Positions 41,998 to 51,773 are shown, counted from the stretch's first letter. The stretch is 64,000 bases of DNA from an uncultured Chlorobiaceae bacterium (GCA_903882665.1 CAIRXW010000047.1:62001-126000); one strand, 5' to 3'. Numbers and translations are program-made. The notes: a model not told the origin generated them from the sequence alone.

Positions 41998-42861
41998 TTA
42001 TTCGAAAACGACTGTTTTTTTGCCGTTCACCAGAATACGATGTTCGGAGTGAAGGCGAAGGGCGTGGGCAAGCACAAGCCGTTCGAGGTCGCGCCCTTTG
42101 CGGACAAGATCGTCAAGCGTATCTTTGTGGCTCACCCGCACGATATCCTGCTCGATAATCGGCCCCTGGTCGAGCTCTTCGGTAACGTAGTGGCTTGTGG
42201 CACCGATTATTTTGACCCCCCGTTCGTAAGCCTGCCGGTAGGGACTGCTGCCGACAAAGGCTGGCAGAAAGGAGTGATGAATGTTGATGATCTGGCCTGG
42301 ATAGCGGTCAACGAACTGCGGGGAAAGCACCTGCATATAGCGGGCAAGGACAACGGTATCGATCGAATGTTTCTCAAGCAAGTCGATCTCCTGCCGCTCA
42401 ATCTCCAGCTTGTTTTCACGAGTGACGGGAAAAAGATGGAACGGAATGCCATGGTGCGCGGCAAGGGGGCCAAGATCGGGATGGTTTGCCACAATCAGCG
42501 CAATATCGATGGTGAACTCCCCGATACTGTTGCGCCAGAGAATTTCCTGGAGACAATGGTCGTAACGGGAGACAAAAATTGCAACGCGGGTTTTGCGACC
42601 GGTAAAACGGATTTTCCATGAGGCGTTGAACTCTTTTGCCAGTGGTGCAAAGGCCTCAACCAATTCAGCAACGGGAATCGAGAAGTTCTCGGTGCTCCAT
42701 GAAACCCTTATAAAAAAAGTTTTTTCGACGGGATCCACATGCTCGTCAAGATCCAGAATATTGCCGCCCCGCTCATAAATAAAGTGTGAAATACGGGAAA
42801 CCAGACCGGGACGGTCAGCACAGGAAAGCAGAAGAATAGCTACCGTATGGGATGAAGTCAT
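41998..42861 (-). CDS. purU: formyltetrahydrofolate deformylase
   Basis: 287-residue enzyme releasing formate from 10-formyl-tetrahydrofolate, linked to purine and one-carbon metabolism. N-terminal ACT domain (VAILLLSCADRPGLVSRISHFIYERGGNI) and C-terminal formyl-transferase-like domain: VARYMQVLSPQFVDRYPGQIINIHHSFLPAF carries the catalytic Asn-His-Asp-type region and GATSHYVTEELDQGPII. ATG 42861. The CDF gene follows on the same strand after 43 bases. Confidence 0.95.
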   Translation of the reverse strand: MTSSHTVAILLLSCADRPGLVSRISHFIYERGGNILDLDEHVDPVEKTFFIRVSWSTENFSIPVAELVEAFAPLAKEFNASWKIRFTGRKTRVAIFVSRYDHCLQEILWRNSIGEFTIDIALIVANHPDLGPLAAHHGIPFHLFPVTRENKLEIERQEIDLLEKHSIDTVVLARYMQVLSPQFVDRYPGQIINIHHSFLPAFVGSSPYRQAYERGVKIIGATSHYVTEELDQGPIIEQDIVRVSHKDTLDDLVRKGRDLERLVLAHALRLHSEHRILVNGKKTVVFE

Positions 42862-42970
42862 TGTCTTTTTTTTGATTGCTCAGAAGTTTGCAGTTGCAAA
42901 AAAACAGGCAGTTGCAAAGAGAATGAAATTAAATATATTTTTTCGCCGAATCAGTGGTCGAGACAACACA

Positions 42971-43075
42971 ATGAGTTATGGCAGAAGCTATGAAAGTTTT
43001 GTCAAAACTCCTCTCAAACCCGGACGCAGGAGTGATGAACAAATTTACAATGACAGAGTGATCTATAAAAAGTAG
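42971..43075 (+). CDS. possible small protein
   Basis: 34 codons starting MSYGRSYESFVKTPLKPG and ending VIYKK just before the PAP2 gene; strongly basic. There is no clear ribosome site and no family. A longer in-frame reading from 42872 would include the same end. Reported because it lies directly upstream of the next operon, but it may not be a real gene. Confidence 0.3.
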   Translation: MSYGRSYESFVKTPLKPGRRSDEQIYNDRVIYKK

Positions 43076-43079
43076 TCCT

Positions 43080-43703
43080 ATGAATAAAAAACTTCAATGG
43101 AGTATCGCCTTAACGACCGTTGTGCTGCTCTGTCTCCTCAGCTATCTTTTTGCAGACATACAAACTGCGTTGTGGTTCCATGCCATTGATAACACCTTTT
43201 TTTACAAGGTTTTCAGCAAGATAACGCTTTTTGGTGACTCACTCGCCTACCTGGTCGCGGGGCTGCTGCTCTTTGCCGTTTTTCGCAATAGAAACCTCTA
43301 TTGGGCCTCTTCGGGCCTCTTCCTCTTCTCTACCGTTGCGATTTCGGGATTAAGTGCTGATCTTGTCAAATATGTCGCAGGCCGGGCAAGACCAAAACTC
43401 TATTTTCATGAGCATCTCTATGGATTTGAGTTTTTCCATTGGGAACACGCATGGACCTCTTTTCCCTCAGGCCATTCGGCAACAGCAATGAGTGTTGCCA
43501 TCCTCCTTGCCATCCTTTACCCGCGATTGCGATTTGTCGCTCTTTTTGGGGGGCTCCTGATCGCCTTCAGTCGTATTGTGCTGGCCGAGCACTTTATCAG
43601 CGATGTCATTGCCGGCTCTTTTCTGGGAATAGTTTCCACTCTGCTGCTCCATAATCTTTATTTCAAATCGAAATTTGAGGCCTCTGAACACAACAAAATC
43701 TGA
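43080..43703 (+). CDS. PAP2-family membrane phosphatase
   Basis: 207-residue PAP2 superfamily phosphatase. Catalytic motifs are KYVAGRARP, FPSGHSAT and SRIVLAEHFISD, embedded among six helices. Such enzymes dephosphorylate undecaprenyl pyrophosphate or lipid A-type phosphates on the periplasmic side. It overlaps the next gene by 29 bases and begins a four-gene envelope glycan operon, so undecaprenyl phosphate recycling or lipid A phosphate removal is the likely job. Confidence 0.9.
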   Translation: MNKKLQWSIALTTVVLLCLLSYLFADIQTALWFHAIDNTFFYKVFSKITLFGDSLAYLVAGLLLFAVFRNRNLYWASSGLFLFSTVAISGLSADLVKYVAGRARPKLYFHEHLYGFEFFHWEHAWTSFPSGHSATAMSVAILLAILYPRLRFVALFGGLLIAFSRIVLAEHFISDVIAGSFLGIVSTLLLHNLYFKSKFEASEHNKI

Positions 43704-45225
43704 GACTGGCTGGTTTCTGGCAGCACTGGCAATCCTCATCTTTGCCAGTTTTTTCCTGCACCTTGGCTCTGCACCTCTTTTTGATGTCGATGAAGGGGCA
43801 TTCAGTGAGGCAACGCGGGAGATGATGGTCAGTGCAAATTATCTGACCACCATGCTGAACGGTACGCCCCGTTTTGACAAGCCAATCCTGATTTACTGGC
43901 TGCAACTTGCCTCTGTCAAGCTTTTCGGAGTCAATGAGTTTGCCTTCCGTCTTCCCTCCGCCCTTGCAGGAACCGTTTGGGCAACATCGATTTTTCTTTT
44001 TATACGCAGGGAGATTGGCAACCGCAAGGCTTTTTTGGCGGCTGCAATGATGGTATTGTCGCTGCAAGTGCTGGTAATTGCAAGGGCGGCCATTGCCGAT
44101 GGAGTGCTGAACTGCTTTCTTGCCATCACCATGTTCAGCCTGATCCACCATTACAAAACAGGCTCAAAACCGGCGCTTTATCTTGGCTTTGCTGGCGCCG
44201 GGTTCGGTATGCTCACGAAAGGGCCGATTGCCGTCATTATTCCCGTTGCCGTGACCTTTCTTTTTTCACTGCAGGAGAGATCATTGAAAACATGGTTCAG
44301 GATGCTCTTCAACCCGGCAGGAATCATGCTTTTTTTAGCCATTGCCCTGCCCTGGTACCTGTTTGAATACCGTGATCAGGGAATGGAATTTGTTGAGGGA
44401 TTTTTTTTCACACACAATATCAACCGGTTTAACTCCTCATTCGAGGGGCACTCGGGCTCCCTCTTCTATTATATTCCTGTCATCATTCTCGGCCTCACGC
44501 CATTTACCGGCCTCATTTTTACCGTTCTTTTCAATATCAAAAGCCTGCTTTCCGACCGGGTGAACCGCTTTTTTCTGATCTGGTTCGGCTTTGTCTTTCT
44601 CTTTTTCTCTCTCTCCGGCACCAAACTGCCACACTACATGATCTACGGCTATACACCGCTCTTTATCATCATGGCGCGGGCGCTGCCTTTAAGCCTCCAT
44701 CCCCGGCTTTTTGCTCTCTGGCCGCTGCTTCAACTTGCCACATTCGCAAGCCTCCCGCTGCTCCTGCAGGTGGCGTTGCAAAAGATCGATGACAGCTATA
44801 TCAGGGCACTCCTTGAGGGTGTCGCAGGGCTTACAGGGCAGAACTATCTGCTGGTCATCGGTTCCGCCATAATTGGAGTCTCTGTCATACAATTTCTGCC
44901 CCGCTTGTCTGCCGAATGGAAACTGATCGCTACCGGGTTTATCTTTGCGCTTCTTGTCAATCTCTACCTTATGCCTGTTGCCGGAAAACTGATGCAGGAA
45001 CCCGTAAAAGAGGCTGCTCTTATTGCAAAAGATAAGGGTTATAAAATAGTGATGTGGCAAACCTGGATGCCCTCTTTTTTACTATATTCGGAATCTTTTG
45101 TTGAAAAGCGTAAACCCAGACCAGGCGAGATTGTTTTGACAACAGTCAAAGGGCTTGAGCTGCTTGATAATCCAGCCCTACTCTATCACAAAAACGGTAT
45201 TGTACTGGCAAAACTGAGGCAATGA
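43675..45225 (+). CDS. ArnT-like glycosyltransferase (GT83 type)
   Basis: 516-residue polytopic membrane transferase with the ArnT/PMT first-loop motif FDVDEGAFSEATREMM (acidic catalytic Asp/Glu), then TPRFDKPILIYWLQ, about 12 helices and a small C-terminal periplasmic domain. ArnT enzymes transfer sugars from undecaprenyl phosphate to lipid A. The start is TTG 43675, with no clear alternative; it overlaps the PAP2 gene by 29 bases and the GT2 gene by four, placing it firmly in the operon. Confidence 0.85.
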   Translation: MRPLNTTKSETGWFLAALAILIFASFFLHLGSAPLFDVDEGAFSEATREMMVSANYLTTMLNGTPRFDKPILIYWLQLASVKLFGVNEFAFRLPSALAGTVWATSIFLFIRREIGNRKAFLAAAMMVLSLQVLVIARAAIADGVLNCFLAITMFSLIHHYKTGSKPALYLGFAGAGFGMLTKGPIAVIIPVAVTFLFSLQERSLKTWFRMLFNPAGIMLFLAIALPWYLFEYRDQGMEFVEGFFFTHNINRFNSSFEGHSGSLFYYIPVIILGLTPFTGLIFTVLFNIKSLLSDRVNRFFLIWFGFVFLFFSLSGTKLPHYMIYGYTPLFIIMARALPLSLHPRLFALWPLLQLATFASLPLLLQVALQKIDDSYIRALLEGVAGLTGQNYLLVIGSAIIGVSVIQFLPRLSAEWKLIATGFIFALLVNLYLMPVAGKLMQEPVKEAALIAKDKGYKIVMWQTWMPSFLLYSESFVEKRKPRPGEIVLTTVKGLELLDNPALLYHKNGIVLAKLRQ

Positions 45226-46169
45226 ATCCTGATACATTGAAGCTTTCGGTGGTCATACCGGTGATGAATGAAGTTGAGAATATAAAACCCCTGTTTGCTG
45301 CTCTCGCCCTCTCGCTTGCTGATGTTGAGCATGAGATCATTCTGGTTGACGATGGTTCTACCGATAACACCGTGGATGAAATCCGGGCAAACGCTCCTGC
45401 CAATGCGCAACTCGTCATACTCAACAAGAATTACGGGCAGACAACCGCGATAGCTGCCGGTATCGACCATGCGCGTGGTGAACTGATAGCCACTATGGAC
45501 GGAGATCTGGAGAACGATCCTTTGGATATCCCAATGATGATGCAGTACCTTCATGACCATGATCTTGATGTTGTCGCAGGCCGGAGGGCAAAACGGCAGG
45601 ATGGATTATTTTTGAGGATAATTCCCAGCAAGATAGCCAATGCCCTTATCAGAAATCTGACGAAGGTGCACATACGGGACTTTGGCTGTACACTGAAGGT
45701 GTTCAAACAGGATATTGCCAAAAATCTTGGTCTGTATGGTGAACTGCACCGCTTCATACCAGTACTCGTTCAACTCTATGGTGCAAGCATACAAGAGGTC
45801 GATGTGCGGCATCACCCCAGAAAGTTCGGAAAATCAAAATATGGTATAGGGCGCACCTTCAAGGTATTGAGCGATCTGCTCTTCATGCTCTTCTTCCAGA
45901 AATACAGCCAGAAACCGATGCATCTTTTCGGTACGCTTGGCTTTCTCTCCCTCTTTACAGGCATGGCCCTGAACATGTACCTTCTGGCCCTGAAAATTCT
46001 CGGCGAAAAGATCGGTGGTCGTCCCCTTCTCTCTCTGGGCATCATTATGACCTTTATCGGCATTCAGCTCATTACGACCGGCTTCATTGCGGAATTCATC
46101 ATGCGCACCTACTACGAGTCACAGAACAAAAAACCCTATATCATCAAAAAGATCGTTGGCAAACAGTAA
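45222..46169 (+). CDS. GT2-family polyprenyl-phosphate glycosyltransferase
   Basis: 315-residue GT2 enzyme like DPM1/ArnC/GtrB: LSVVIPVMNEVENI and ILVDDGSTDNTVDEI (first Asp motif), ATMDGDLENDPLDIPMM (DxD), a membrane-anchoring C-terminus with two helices (about 235-257 and 265-290). It makes polyprenyl-phosphate-linked sugar for ArnT-like transferases; the neighbouring ArnT-like gene uses such donors. Four-base overlap with it, and 14-base overlap with the flippase-like gene. Confidence 0.92.
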   Translation: MNPDTLKLSVVIPVMNEVENIKPLFAALALSLADVEHEIILVDDGSTDNTVDEIRANAPANAQLVILNKNYGQTTAIAAGIDHARGELIATMDGDLENDPLDIPMMMQYLHDHDLDVVAGRRAKRQDGLFLRIIPSKIANALIRNLTKVHIRDFGCTLKVFKQDIAKNLGLYGELHRFIPVLVQLYGASIQEVDVRHHPRKFGKSKYGIGRTFKVLSDLLFMLFFQKYSQKPMHLFGTLGFLSLFTGMALNMYLLALKILGEKIGGRPLLSLGIIMTFIGIQLITTGFIAEFIMRTYYESQNKKPYIIKKIVGKQ

Positions 46170-47082
46170 AATCAATCCGAAAAAGCTGCTGAAAACGTTG
46201 CTGCAGCTTCTGGTCACCAGCGCGGCTCTTTATCTTGTCCTGAAAAAGACCGATGTTGCAAAACTTATGGACATCATCCGGAATGCCAACCCCTGGTACC
46301 TTTTGCTTTCCCTCCTTTTTTTCAATATCTCCAAGCTCATCAATGCGGTGCGCCTGAACCGCTTTTTCAAGGCTATCGGCATTGAACTCTCAGCGATATA
46401 CAGCCTTAAGCTTTACTATCTCGGGATGTTCTATAATCTTTTTCTTCCGGGAGGTGTCGGCGGTGACGGCTACAAAATCTATGTATTGCAGAAAAACCAC
46501 GGTCTGAAAATGATCAATATCTTTCATGCCGTATTTTGGGATCGTTTATCAGGAATCATCGCACTGATCTTTCTCTCTCTAATCCTCCTGCAACCAAGCA
46601 GTTTTGCCTTGCAACTTCCCCGGCTTGTGCCTTATTCATGGGTTGTACTCGTCGCAATCTACCCACTGGCACGGCTTCTGAACAAGCTCTTCTATAAACA
46701 GTTTATCGAGCTCTTTACCATCACCTCAGTCGAATCGCTGCTGATTCAGATTACCCAGTTGATATCAGCATTTTTTATCCTGAAAGCCATTTCCCAGAAT
46801 GCCAACGTTGTTGACTATCTGGCGATATTTCTGCTATCGACGATAGCCACCATTATTCCGGTCACAATCGGAGGGGCAGGAGCCCGTGAAATAACATTCT
46901 TTTATTTGCTTGGATTTGTAAAGCTTGGAACCAACGCCGGTATTGCACTGTCGCTCATATTCTTCGTTATTTCGGCCATCTCGTCACTTGCGGGAATTCT
47001 AACAAAAATAAACCACGAAAAAAGCATAAACGATTCTGCCAAGGTTGATGCAGCACTGCCACCTCCACCTGCCTTGAAATGA
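46156..47082 (+). CDS. lysylphosphatidylglycerol synthase-like flippase (AglD/YbhN family)
   Basis: 308 residues from TTG 46156, a start that overlaps the GT2 stop. The earlier ATG at 46087 would run 23 codons inside the GT2 gene and looks spurious. The protein has eight or so helices and the conserved PGGVGGDGYKIYVLQKNHG, FWDRLSG and TIGGAGAREITFFY motifs of the UPF0104 (lysylphosphatidylglycerol synthase TM region/AglD) family. It likely flips or assists lipid-linked sugars of the operon. The last gene of the operon. Confidence 0.82.
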   Translation: MANSKINPKKLLKTLLQLLVTSAALYLVLKKTDVAKLMDIIRNANPWYLLLSLLFFNISKLINAVRLNRFFKAIGIELSAIYSLKLYYLGMFYNLFLPGGVGGDGYKIYVLQKNHGLKMINIFHAVFWDRLSGIIALIFLSLILLQPSSFALQLPRLVPYSWVVLVAIYPLARLLNKLFYKQFIELFTITSVESLLIQITQLISAFFILKAISQNANVVDYLAIFLLSTIATIIPVTIGGAGAREITFFYLLGFVKLGTNAGIALSLIFFVISAISSLAGILTKINHEKSINDSAKVDAALPPPPALK

Positions 47083-47211
47083 ACAATTGATATAATTTTC
47101 CTGAATCGAATCCTTTCTATTTTGATACTTTTTTTTTATCGTGTACTAAAACAAAATCTCAGGTAATCCAGCCTGAAAACGTTTTTTTCAAACCGATAAA
47201 ACAAGTTACCC

Positions 47212-47835
47212 ATGACAAAACATCTCTCACTTCCGGTTCTATTTATTGCCGCAAGCATGGTTGCAGTACCAGCACATGCCGATTCGCCCTATTATGTGAG
47301 CAGCAATGTTGGGGTATCATCATTCAGTAAAATAGAAATAGCAAATTCTTCCACTGGCATTCTGGAAGGCACTGCAAAAACCAGTGCGGGTATCGGCCTG
47401 ACGGGTGCTGTCGGCAGAAGCTTTGATAATTTCAGAGTTGAGGCTGAAGTCGGCTACCAGAAAAACAACTCTGATACCTACACCTTTTCACGCGGAACTG
47501 TTCCCCTGAGCGGGAATTTTTCTGTAACATCATATATGCTGAACAGCTACTATGATTTTAAAACCGACACCGTCAAGCCTTATCTTTCCGTTGGTCTCGG
47601 CCTTGCAGAAGTCTCCCTCGACAAGGTACCGGATCCCCCTGATGTCGTTACCGAAACCCGTTCAGCACTTGGCTATCAGTTTGGCGCTGGTGTTGCCATT
47701 CCGTTGAGCAAAACGATTGATCTCGATGCACGCTACCGCTATTTCGGAACCACTAAAGTCACTCTTAGCGGCGATCATGGGAGGCTTGGCATACATGGAA
47801 GCAACTTTCTGCTTGGTGTAAGGGTCGAAATATAA
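47212..47835 (+). CDS. outer-membrane beta-barrel protein
   Basis: 207-residue exported protein with a signal peptide ending AHA (about residue 23), followed by alternating beta-strand segments: SSNVGVSSFSKIEI, GIGLTGAVGRSF, RVEAEVGYQKNN, MLNSYYDFKTDTVKPYLSVGLGLAEVSL, LGYQFGAGVAIP, and the C-terminal SNFLLGVRVEI. It belongs to the small OmpA/OmpW-like 8-strand barrel type; function unknown. It is followed by a terminator-like hairpin before the convergent recJ gene. Confidence 0.85.
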   Translation: MTKHLSLPVLFIAASMVAVPAHADSPYYVSSNVGVSSFSKIEIANSSTGILEGTAKTSAGIGLTGAVGRSFDNFRVEAEVGYQKNNSDTYTFSRGTVPLSGNFSVTSYMLNSYYDFKTDTVKPYLSVGLGLAEVSLDKVPDPPDVVTETRSALGYQFGAGVAIPLSKTIDLDARYRYFGTTKVTLSGDHGRLGIHGSNFLLGVRVEI

Positions 47836-47869
47836 CATTCTGCCAAAAGTTATAACGGCAACATGAAGA

Positions 47870-47895
47870 CTGTCCCGAAACGATAACCGGGACAG
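47870..47895. terminator. hairpin between the barrel gene and recJ
   Basis: CTGTCCCG (47870-47877) and CGGGACAG (47888-47895) make a perfect 8-base stem with a 10-base loop, followed by CTTTATT. It lies between two convergent genes and is a plausible terminator for the barrel gene; for recJ the flanking bases are less U-rich. Confidence 0.6.
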
Positions 47896-47930
47896 CTTTA
47901 TTGAGCAATAAATCTGAATGAGATGGCTTG

Positions 47931-49652
47931 TCAAGCATTCTTTTTGCCGTTAACAAGCTCAAGATCTTTCAGTTTGATCTGCCACTGTTCGCGGTTGTTC
48001 CACATCCTTTTCTCGACCGAATAGACCATCGAAAATACCGGACGGAATTGAGTGGTGAGCGCGGTGTAGATATCGAGACGATCAAAGCCGATAACTTCAA
48101 AGGTGCGCCCATTCTTGTCCCTGAGAGCAAACTTGACATGCCGCTGTTTGAGCAGCTTTGGCTGGCCATAGAGCACAAGCTCTTCCGACATGAAGAGCGG
48201 CTCACGGTTCCCATGACCGTAAGGTGCAAACTGTTCAAGCACATTGATAAAGTTGGCCGTGATCTCCTCAAGGGCAAGTCGTGAATCGACAACAAGCTCT
48301 TTTTGCCTTGCTCCGATTGAGAGACGCACGGAACAGACCTCATTGAACTTTTTGCGGAATGGGGCAAAGTTTTCGGGCCGGAGGGTAACTCCTGCCGCCT
48401 GGTGATGCCCCCCGAACTGTTCGAGATAGTCACCGCACTCCTGCAGGGCCTCAAAGATATTGAGCCCTTCAACGCTTCGTACCGATCCCTTGATAAGCCC
48501 GTTCATACCACCGAGGATGACCGTCGGAAGATAATGTTTTTCAATCATTTTTGAAGCCACAATACCAAGCACTCCAATATGCCATGATTCGTCATAGAGC
48601 ACAATCGAAGAGCTCCAGGATGCGACATGACTTGCAATCAGCTTTTCAGCCTTCACCATGATATCTGCATCAATCTCCCTGCGCCGTGCGTTCATACCGT
48701 CAAGCTCATTGGCATGGCGCCGGCACTCCGCCGTCGAATCGGAAAGAAGCCACTCAACTGCGAGGTGTGCGGAGTGCATTCTTCCTGCGGCATTGATACG
48801 GGGCGCAATGCCGAATGCAATATGAAACATGCCGAGTTCTGCAGGATCAACCTTCATGAGCGCAAACATCGCCAGTAAATTGGCCCTGGGCTTTGTACGC
48901 ATCCGCCGCAACCCTTCGCGAACCAGCGTCCGGTTTTCGTTTTCCAGAGAGACCATATCAGCCGCTGTCGCAATGGCAACAAAATCAAGATATTTCTGCC
49001 AGCTCTCCGGAGCGGCCTTCATTCGCTCGGCGATTGCCTGAATGAACTTGAACGCCACACCACATCCGCATAACTCCCTGAATGGATAGGTAGAGCCTGG
49101 AACCTTTGGATTCAAAATTGCGTAGGCCGGAGGCAGCCTATCGGGTTCATGATGGTCGCAAATGATGACATCAATGCCGTGACCCCGGCATCGCTGTATC
49201 GCTTCATTTTCATTTATGCCACAATCAACCGTCACAAGAAGCGTAACGTTCCGTTTAACAACTGAGTCAATGCCCTCTGTGGACAGGCCATAGCCCTCCG
49301 TAAAGCGGTCATTGATATAGTAGGAGACCTCAGCCCCCTGCTCTTTCAAAAAAAGCAGGAGCAGCGCAGTTCCGGTTGTGCCATCAACATCATAATCACC
49401 ATAGAGCATTATTTTTTCGTGCTCCCGGATGGCCCGCAACATGCGCTCGACCGCATGCTCCATATCCTGCATAAGAAAGGGAGAGGGAAGATCAAGAATG
49501 GATGATCGGAAATAGTGCTTTGCCTCCTTGTATGTCTGAACACCACGGTTAAACAGTGCCCTTGCAACAGGCATGCTGACATTGATTGCCTCTGAAAGAA
49601 CAAGTACCGCCTGTTCATCGGGAGTGCGAAAATTCCAGCGGTATCGTTTCAT
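47931..49652 (-). CDS. recJ: single-stranded-DNA-specific exonuclease RecJ
   Basis: 573-residue DHH-family 5'-3' exonuclease in recombination and mismatch repair. Motifs: MLYGDYDVDGTTG (about residue 80), VDCGINENEAI, CDHHEPD (DHH), NPKVPGSTYPFRELCGCGVAFK, and the C-terminal DHHA1/OB regions (GLIKGSVRSV, EQFGGHHQAAGV). ATG at 49652. The gene converges with the preceding barrel gene. Confidence 0.95.
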   Translation of the reverse strand: MKRYRWNFRTPDEQAVLVLSEAINVSMPVARALFNRGVQTYKEAKHYFRSSILDLPSPFLMQDMEHAVERMLRAIREHEKIMLYGDYDVDGTTGTALLLLFLKEQGAEVSYYINDRFTEGYGLSTEGIDSVVKRNVTLLVTVDCGINENEAIQRCRGHGIDVIICDHHEPDRLPPAYAILNPKVPGSTYPFRELCGCGVAFKFIQAIAERMKAAPESWQKYLDFVAIATAADMVSLENENRTLVREGLRRMRTKPRANLLAMFALMKVDPAELGMFHIAFGIAPRINAAGRMHSAHLAVEWLLSDSTAECRRHANELDGMNARRREIDADIMVKAEKLIASHVASWSSSIVLYDESWHIGVLGIVASKMIEKHYLPTVILGGMNGLIKGSVRSVEGLNIFEALQECGDYLEQFGGHHQAAGVTLRPENFAPFRKKFNEVCSVRLSIGARQKELVVDSRLALEEITANFINVLEQFAPYGHGNREPLFMSEELVLYGQPKLLKQRHVKFALRDKNGRTFEVIGFDRLDIYTALTTQFRPVFSMVYSVEKRMWNNREQWQIKLKDLELVNGKKNA

Positions 49653-49852
49653 GAAAAAATAAAAATGAGTACTGATAAAAAGATGCTCAATTTAGGCAAG
49701 AGTTCGCCATTTCCTGAAAAAAAACATTCCGCCCGGAAATCTGCCGCCCCTCTGCACTTGAAAGAGGCTGCGAATATCTCTACATTAGCATACGAAAGAT
49801 ACGCATTGTCTATCGGTCAATAAACGAACATTAACCATCAGGAAGAGAGAGC

Positions 49853-50854
49853 ATGAGCAATTTGATTACCATTGAACGCCACATCCTCGAACAGCAGAAA
49901 TTTTTCCCTGAAGCTCACGGCGAACTTACCGACCTTCTCAACGATGTGGCCTTTGCCGCAAAACTGGTAAGAAGGGAGGTTGTCCGGGCAGGTCTGGTCG
50001 ACATTCTTGGTTTTGCAGGCAGCACCAATGTCCAGGGTGAAGAGGTCAAAAAACTTGATCTGTTCGCCAATGAAAAAATAATTAACGCAATCGGCCAGCA
50101 TGGACGCTTTGCCATTATGGGTTCCGAAGAGAACGAGGGAGTGATTATCCCGCCGAAAAATGAAAGCGGTAACTATGCTCTCCTGTTCGATCCGCTGGAT
50201 GGGTCATCAAACATCGATGTCAACGTAAGCGTTGGCACCATTTTCTCTATTTACAAACTCAAGGGAGACGATCCCGGCAAGGCAAGTATCAGCGACTGCC
50301 TGCAGCATGGGTACGAACAGGTTGCTGCCGGTTATGTCATCTATGGCTCATCGGTCGTCATGGTCTATACCACCGGCCACGGCGTGCACGGCTTTACCTA
50401 CGACCCGACCATCGGAGAGTTTCTCCTCTCTCACGAAAACATCATCACCCCGAAAAGCGGCAAGTACTACTCGATCAACGAGGGCTCTTACGCACAGTTC
50501 AACGAGGGAACAAAAAAATATCTCGACTATATCAAGGAGGAAGACCCGGCAACCAACCGTCCTTACAGCACCCGTTACATCGGCTCGCTGGTCGCCGATT
50601 TCCACCGCAACCTGCTGACTGGCGGAGTCTTCGTCTATCCACCAACCACAAAACACCTCAACGGAAAGCTCCGGCTCATGTACGAAGCCAACCCCCTTGC
50701 CTTTATCTGTGAACAGGCTGGTGGACGGGCCACAAACGGCCGGGATCGTATTCTCGACATTCAGCCGCTCGAACTGCATCAGCGCACACCGCTCTATATC
50801 GGCAGCGTAGACGACGTGATTGTTGCAGAGGAATTTGAGCAGGGTTTGCGGTAA
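49853..50854 (+). CDS. fbp: class I fructose-1,6-bisphosphatase
   Basis: 333-residue gluconeogenic enzyme: ASTNV-type N-terminus, [31 protein letters not shown] (metal/phosphate-binding signature), and the [18 protein letters not shown] substrate-binding region. It supplies sugars from the reductive TCA cycle products of a carbon-fixing bacterium. GGAAGAGAG precedes the ATG. A GC-rich hairpin follows 30 bases later before the convergent YmdB-like gene. Confidence 0.95.
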   Translation: MSNLITIERHILEQQKFFPEAHGELTDLLNDVAFAAKLVRREVVRAGLVDILGFAGSTNVQGEEVKKLDLFANEKIINAIGQHGRFAIMGSEENEGVIIPPKNESGNYALLFDPLDGSSNIDVNVSVGTIFSIYKLKGDDPGKASISDCLQHGYEQVAAGYVIYGSSVVMVYTTGHGVHGFTYDPTIGEFLLSHENIITPKSGKYYSINEGSYAQFNEGTKKYLDYIKEEDPATNRPYSTRYIGSLVADFHRNLLTGGVFVYPPTTKHLNGKLRLMYEANPLAFICEQAGGRATNGRDRILDIQPLELHQRTPLYIGSVDDVIVAEEFEQGLR

Positions 50855-50884
50855 GAGAAGATTTTTTAATTTCCGAGCACATCT

Positions 50885-50912
50885 GTAGGGGCTTGCCGCA
50901 GCAAGCCCTTAC
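50885..50912. repeat. GC-rich hairpin after fbp
   Basis: GTAGGGGCTTGC-CGCA-GCAAGCCCTTAC: perfect 8-base core (GGGCTTGC/GCAAGCCC at 50889-50908) with a 4-base loop and partial outer pairing. It lies between convergent fbp and ymdB-like genes. It lacks a T tract, so it may be a dispersed REP-like element; its core resembles the hairpin near the DUF1566 gene. Confidence 0.6.
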
Positions 50913-50939
50913 GAATGTTGGGATATTAACGATCACCCA

Positions 50940-51773
50940 TTATCCCTGAACCACTCCACGGTCAAACTCCGGGTAAAAAATCCGCTGGATACCGACGGTT
51001 TTTCCGCTTGAACCGTCAAGTGAGAGGAGTACCCCTGAAAAATGGACATCATCCTCTGCGCACTCATACTTGTGCGGTGTCTGGTAGAGCATCCTGTCGG
51101 TTGCCGACTTGATCTGCATACCGATGACGGAGTTGTGCGGCCCGGTCATGCCCGCATCGGTGCAGTAGCCTGTGCCTTTTGGCAGAATCCGTTCATCAGC
51201 CGTCGGCACGTGAGTGTGGGTACCAATAACAGCCGAAACCTTGCCGTCAAGATACCAGCCAAGCGCAATCTTTTCAGCGGTCGCCTCTGCGTGGATATCC
51301 ACAAAAATATGGCGTACCTTGTCTTTACTCTGCTCCTTGATCTGCTTGATCACCCAGTCTGCCGTCCTGAAGGGGCAGTCAATGGAGTACATGAAGGTTC
51401 GACCCTGCAAGTTCACCACAGCAATATCGCCCAGCCCGTTCGGCAGCTTGTAGATGGCGTAGCCCTTGCCGTAGGTACCTTTGGGATAGTTCAGCGGACG
51501 CAACACCTGGGGGTGCGTTTTCAGGGTATCAAAAAAGTTAAAATTGCTCCAGGTATGATTGCCCCCTGTCACCACATTGACGCCCGCCTCAAGAAGCTGA
51601 TTGAGCGCTTCAAGGCTCATTCCCTTGCCGTGATGGGCATTCTCGCCATTACAGACAACAAAATCAACATGATACTTACTGATAAAACTTTTCAGCATCC
51701 GGCCCACCATCTGGAGACCCGGAGTACCAACAACATCACCGATGAACATGACGTTCAGGGTTTTCTGTGCCAT
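50940..51773 (-). CDS. YmdB/TIGR00282-type metallophosphoesterase
   Basis: 277-residue phosphodiesterase of the TIGR00282 (YmdB) family: FIGDVVGTPGLQMV, CNGENAHHGKG, GGNHTWSNF, VDIHAEATAEK, and IGTHTHVPTADERILP supply the metal-binding residues. Members hydrolyse cyclic nucleotides or control RNase activity in Bacillus; the physiological substrate here is unknown. GC-rich hairpin and fbp lie convergent on the right side of the gene as drawn. Confidence 0.9.
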   Translation of the reverse strand: MAQKTLNVMFIGDVVGTPGLQMVGRMLKSFISKYHVDFVVCNGENAHHGKGMSLEALNQLLEAGVNVVTGGNHTWSNFNFFDTLKTHPQVLRPLNYPKGTYGKGYAIYKLPNGLGDIAVVNLQGRTFMYSIDCPFRTADWVIKQIKEQSKDKVRHIFVDIHAEATAEKIALGWYLDGKVSAVIGTHTHVPTADERILPKGTGYCTDAGMTGPHNSVIGMQIKSATDRMLYQTPHKYECAEDDVHFSGVLLSLDGSSGKTVGIQRIFYPEFDRGVVQG

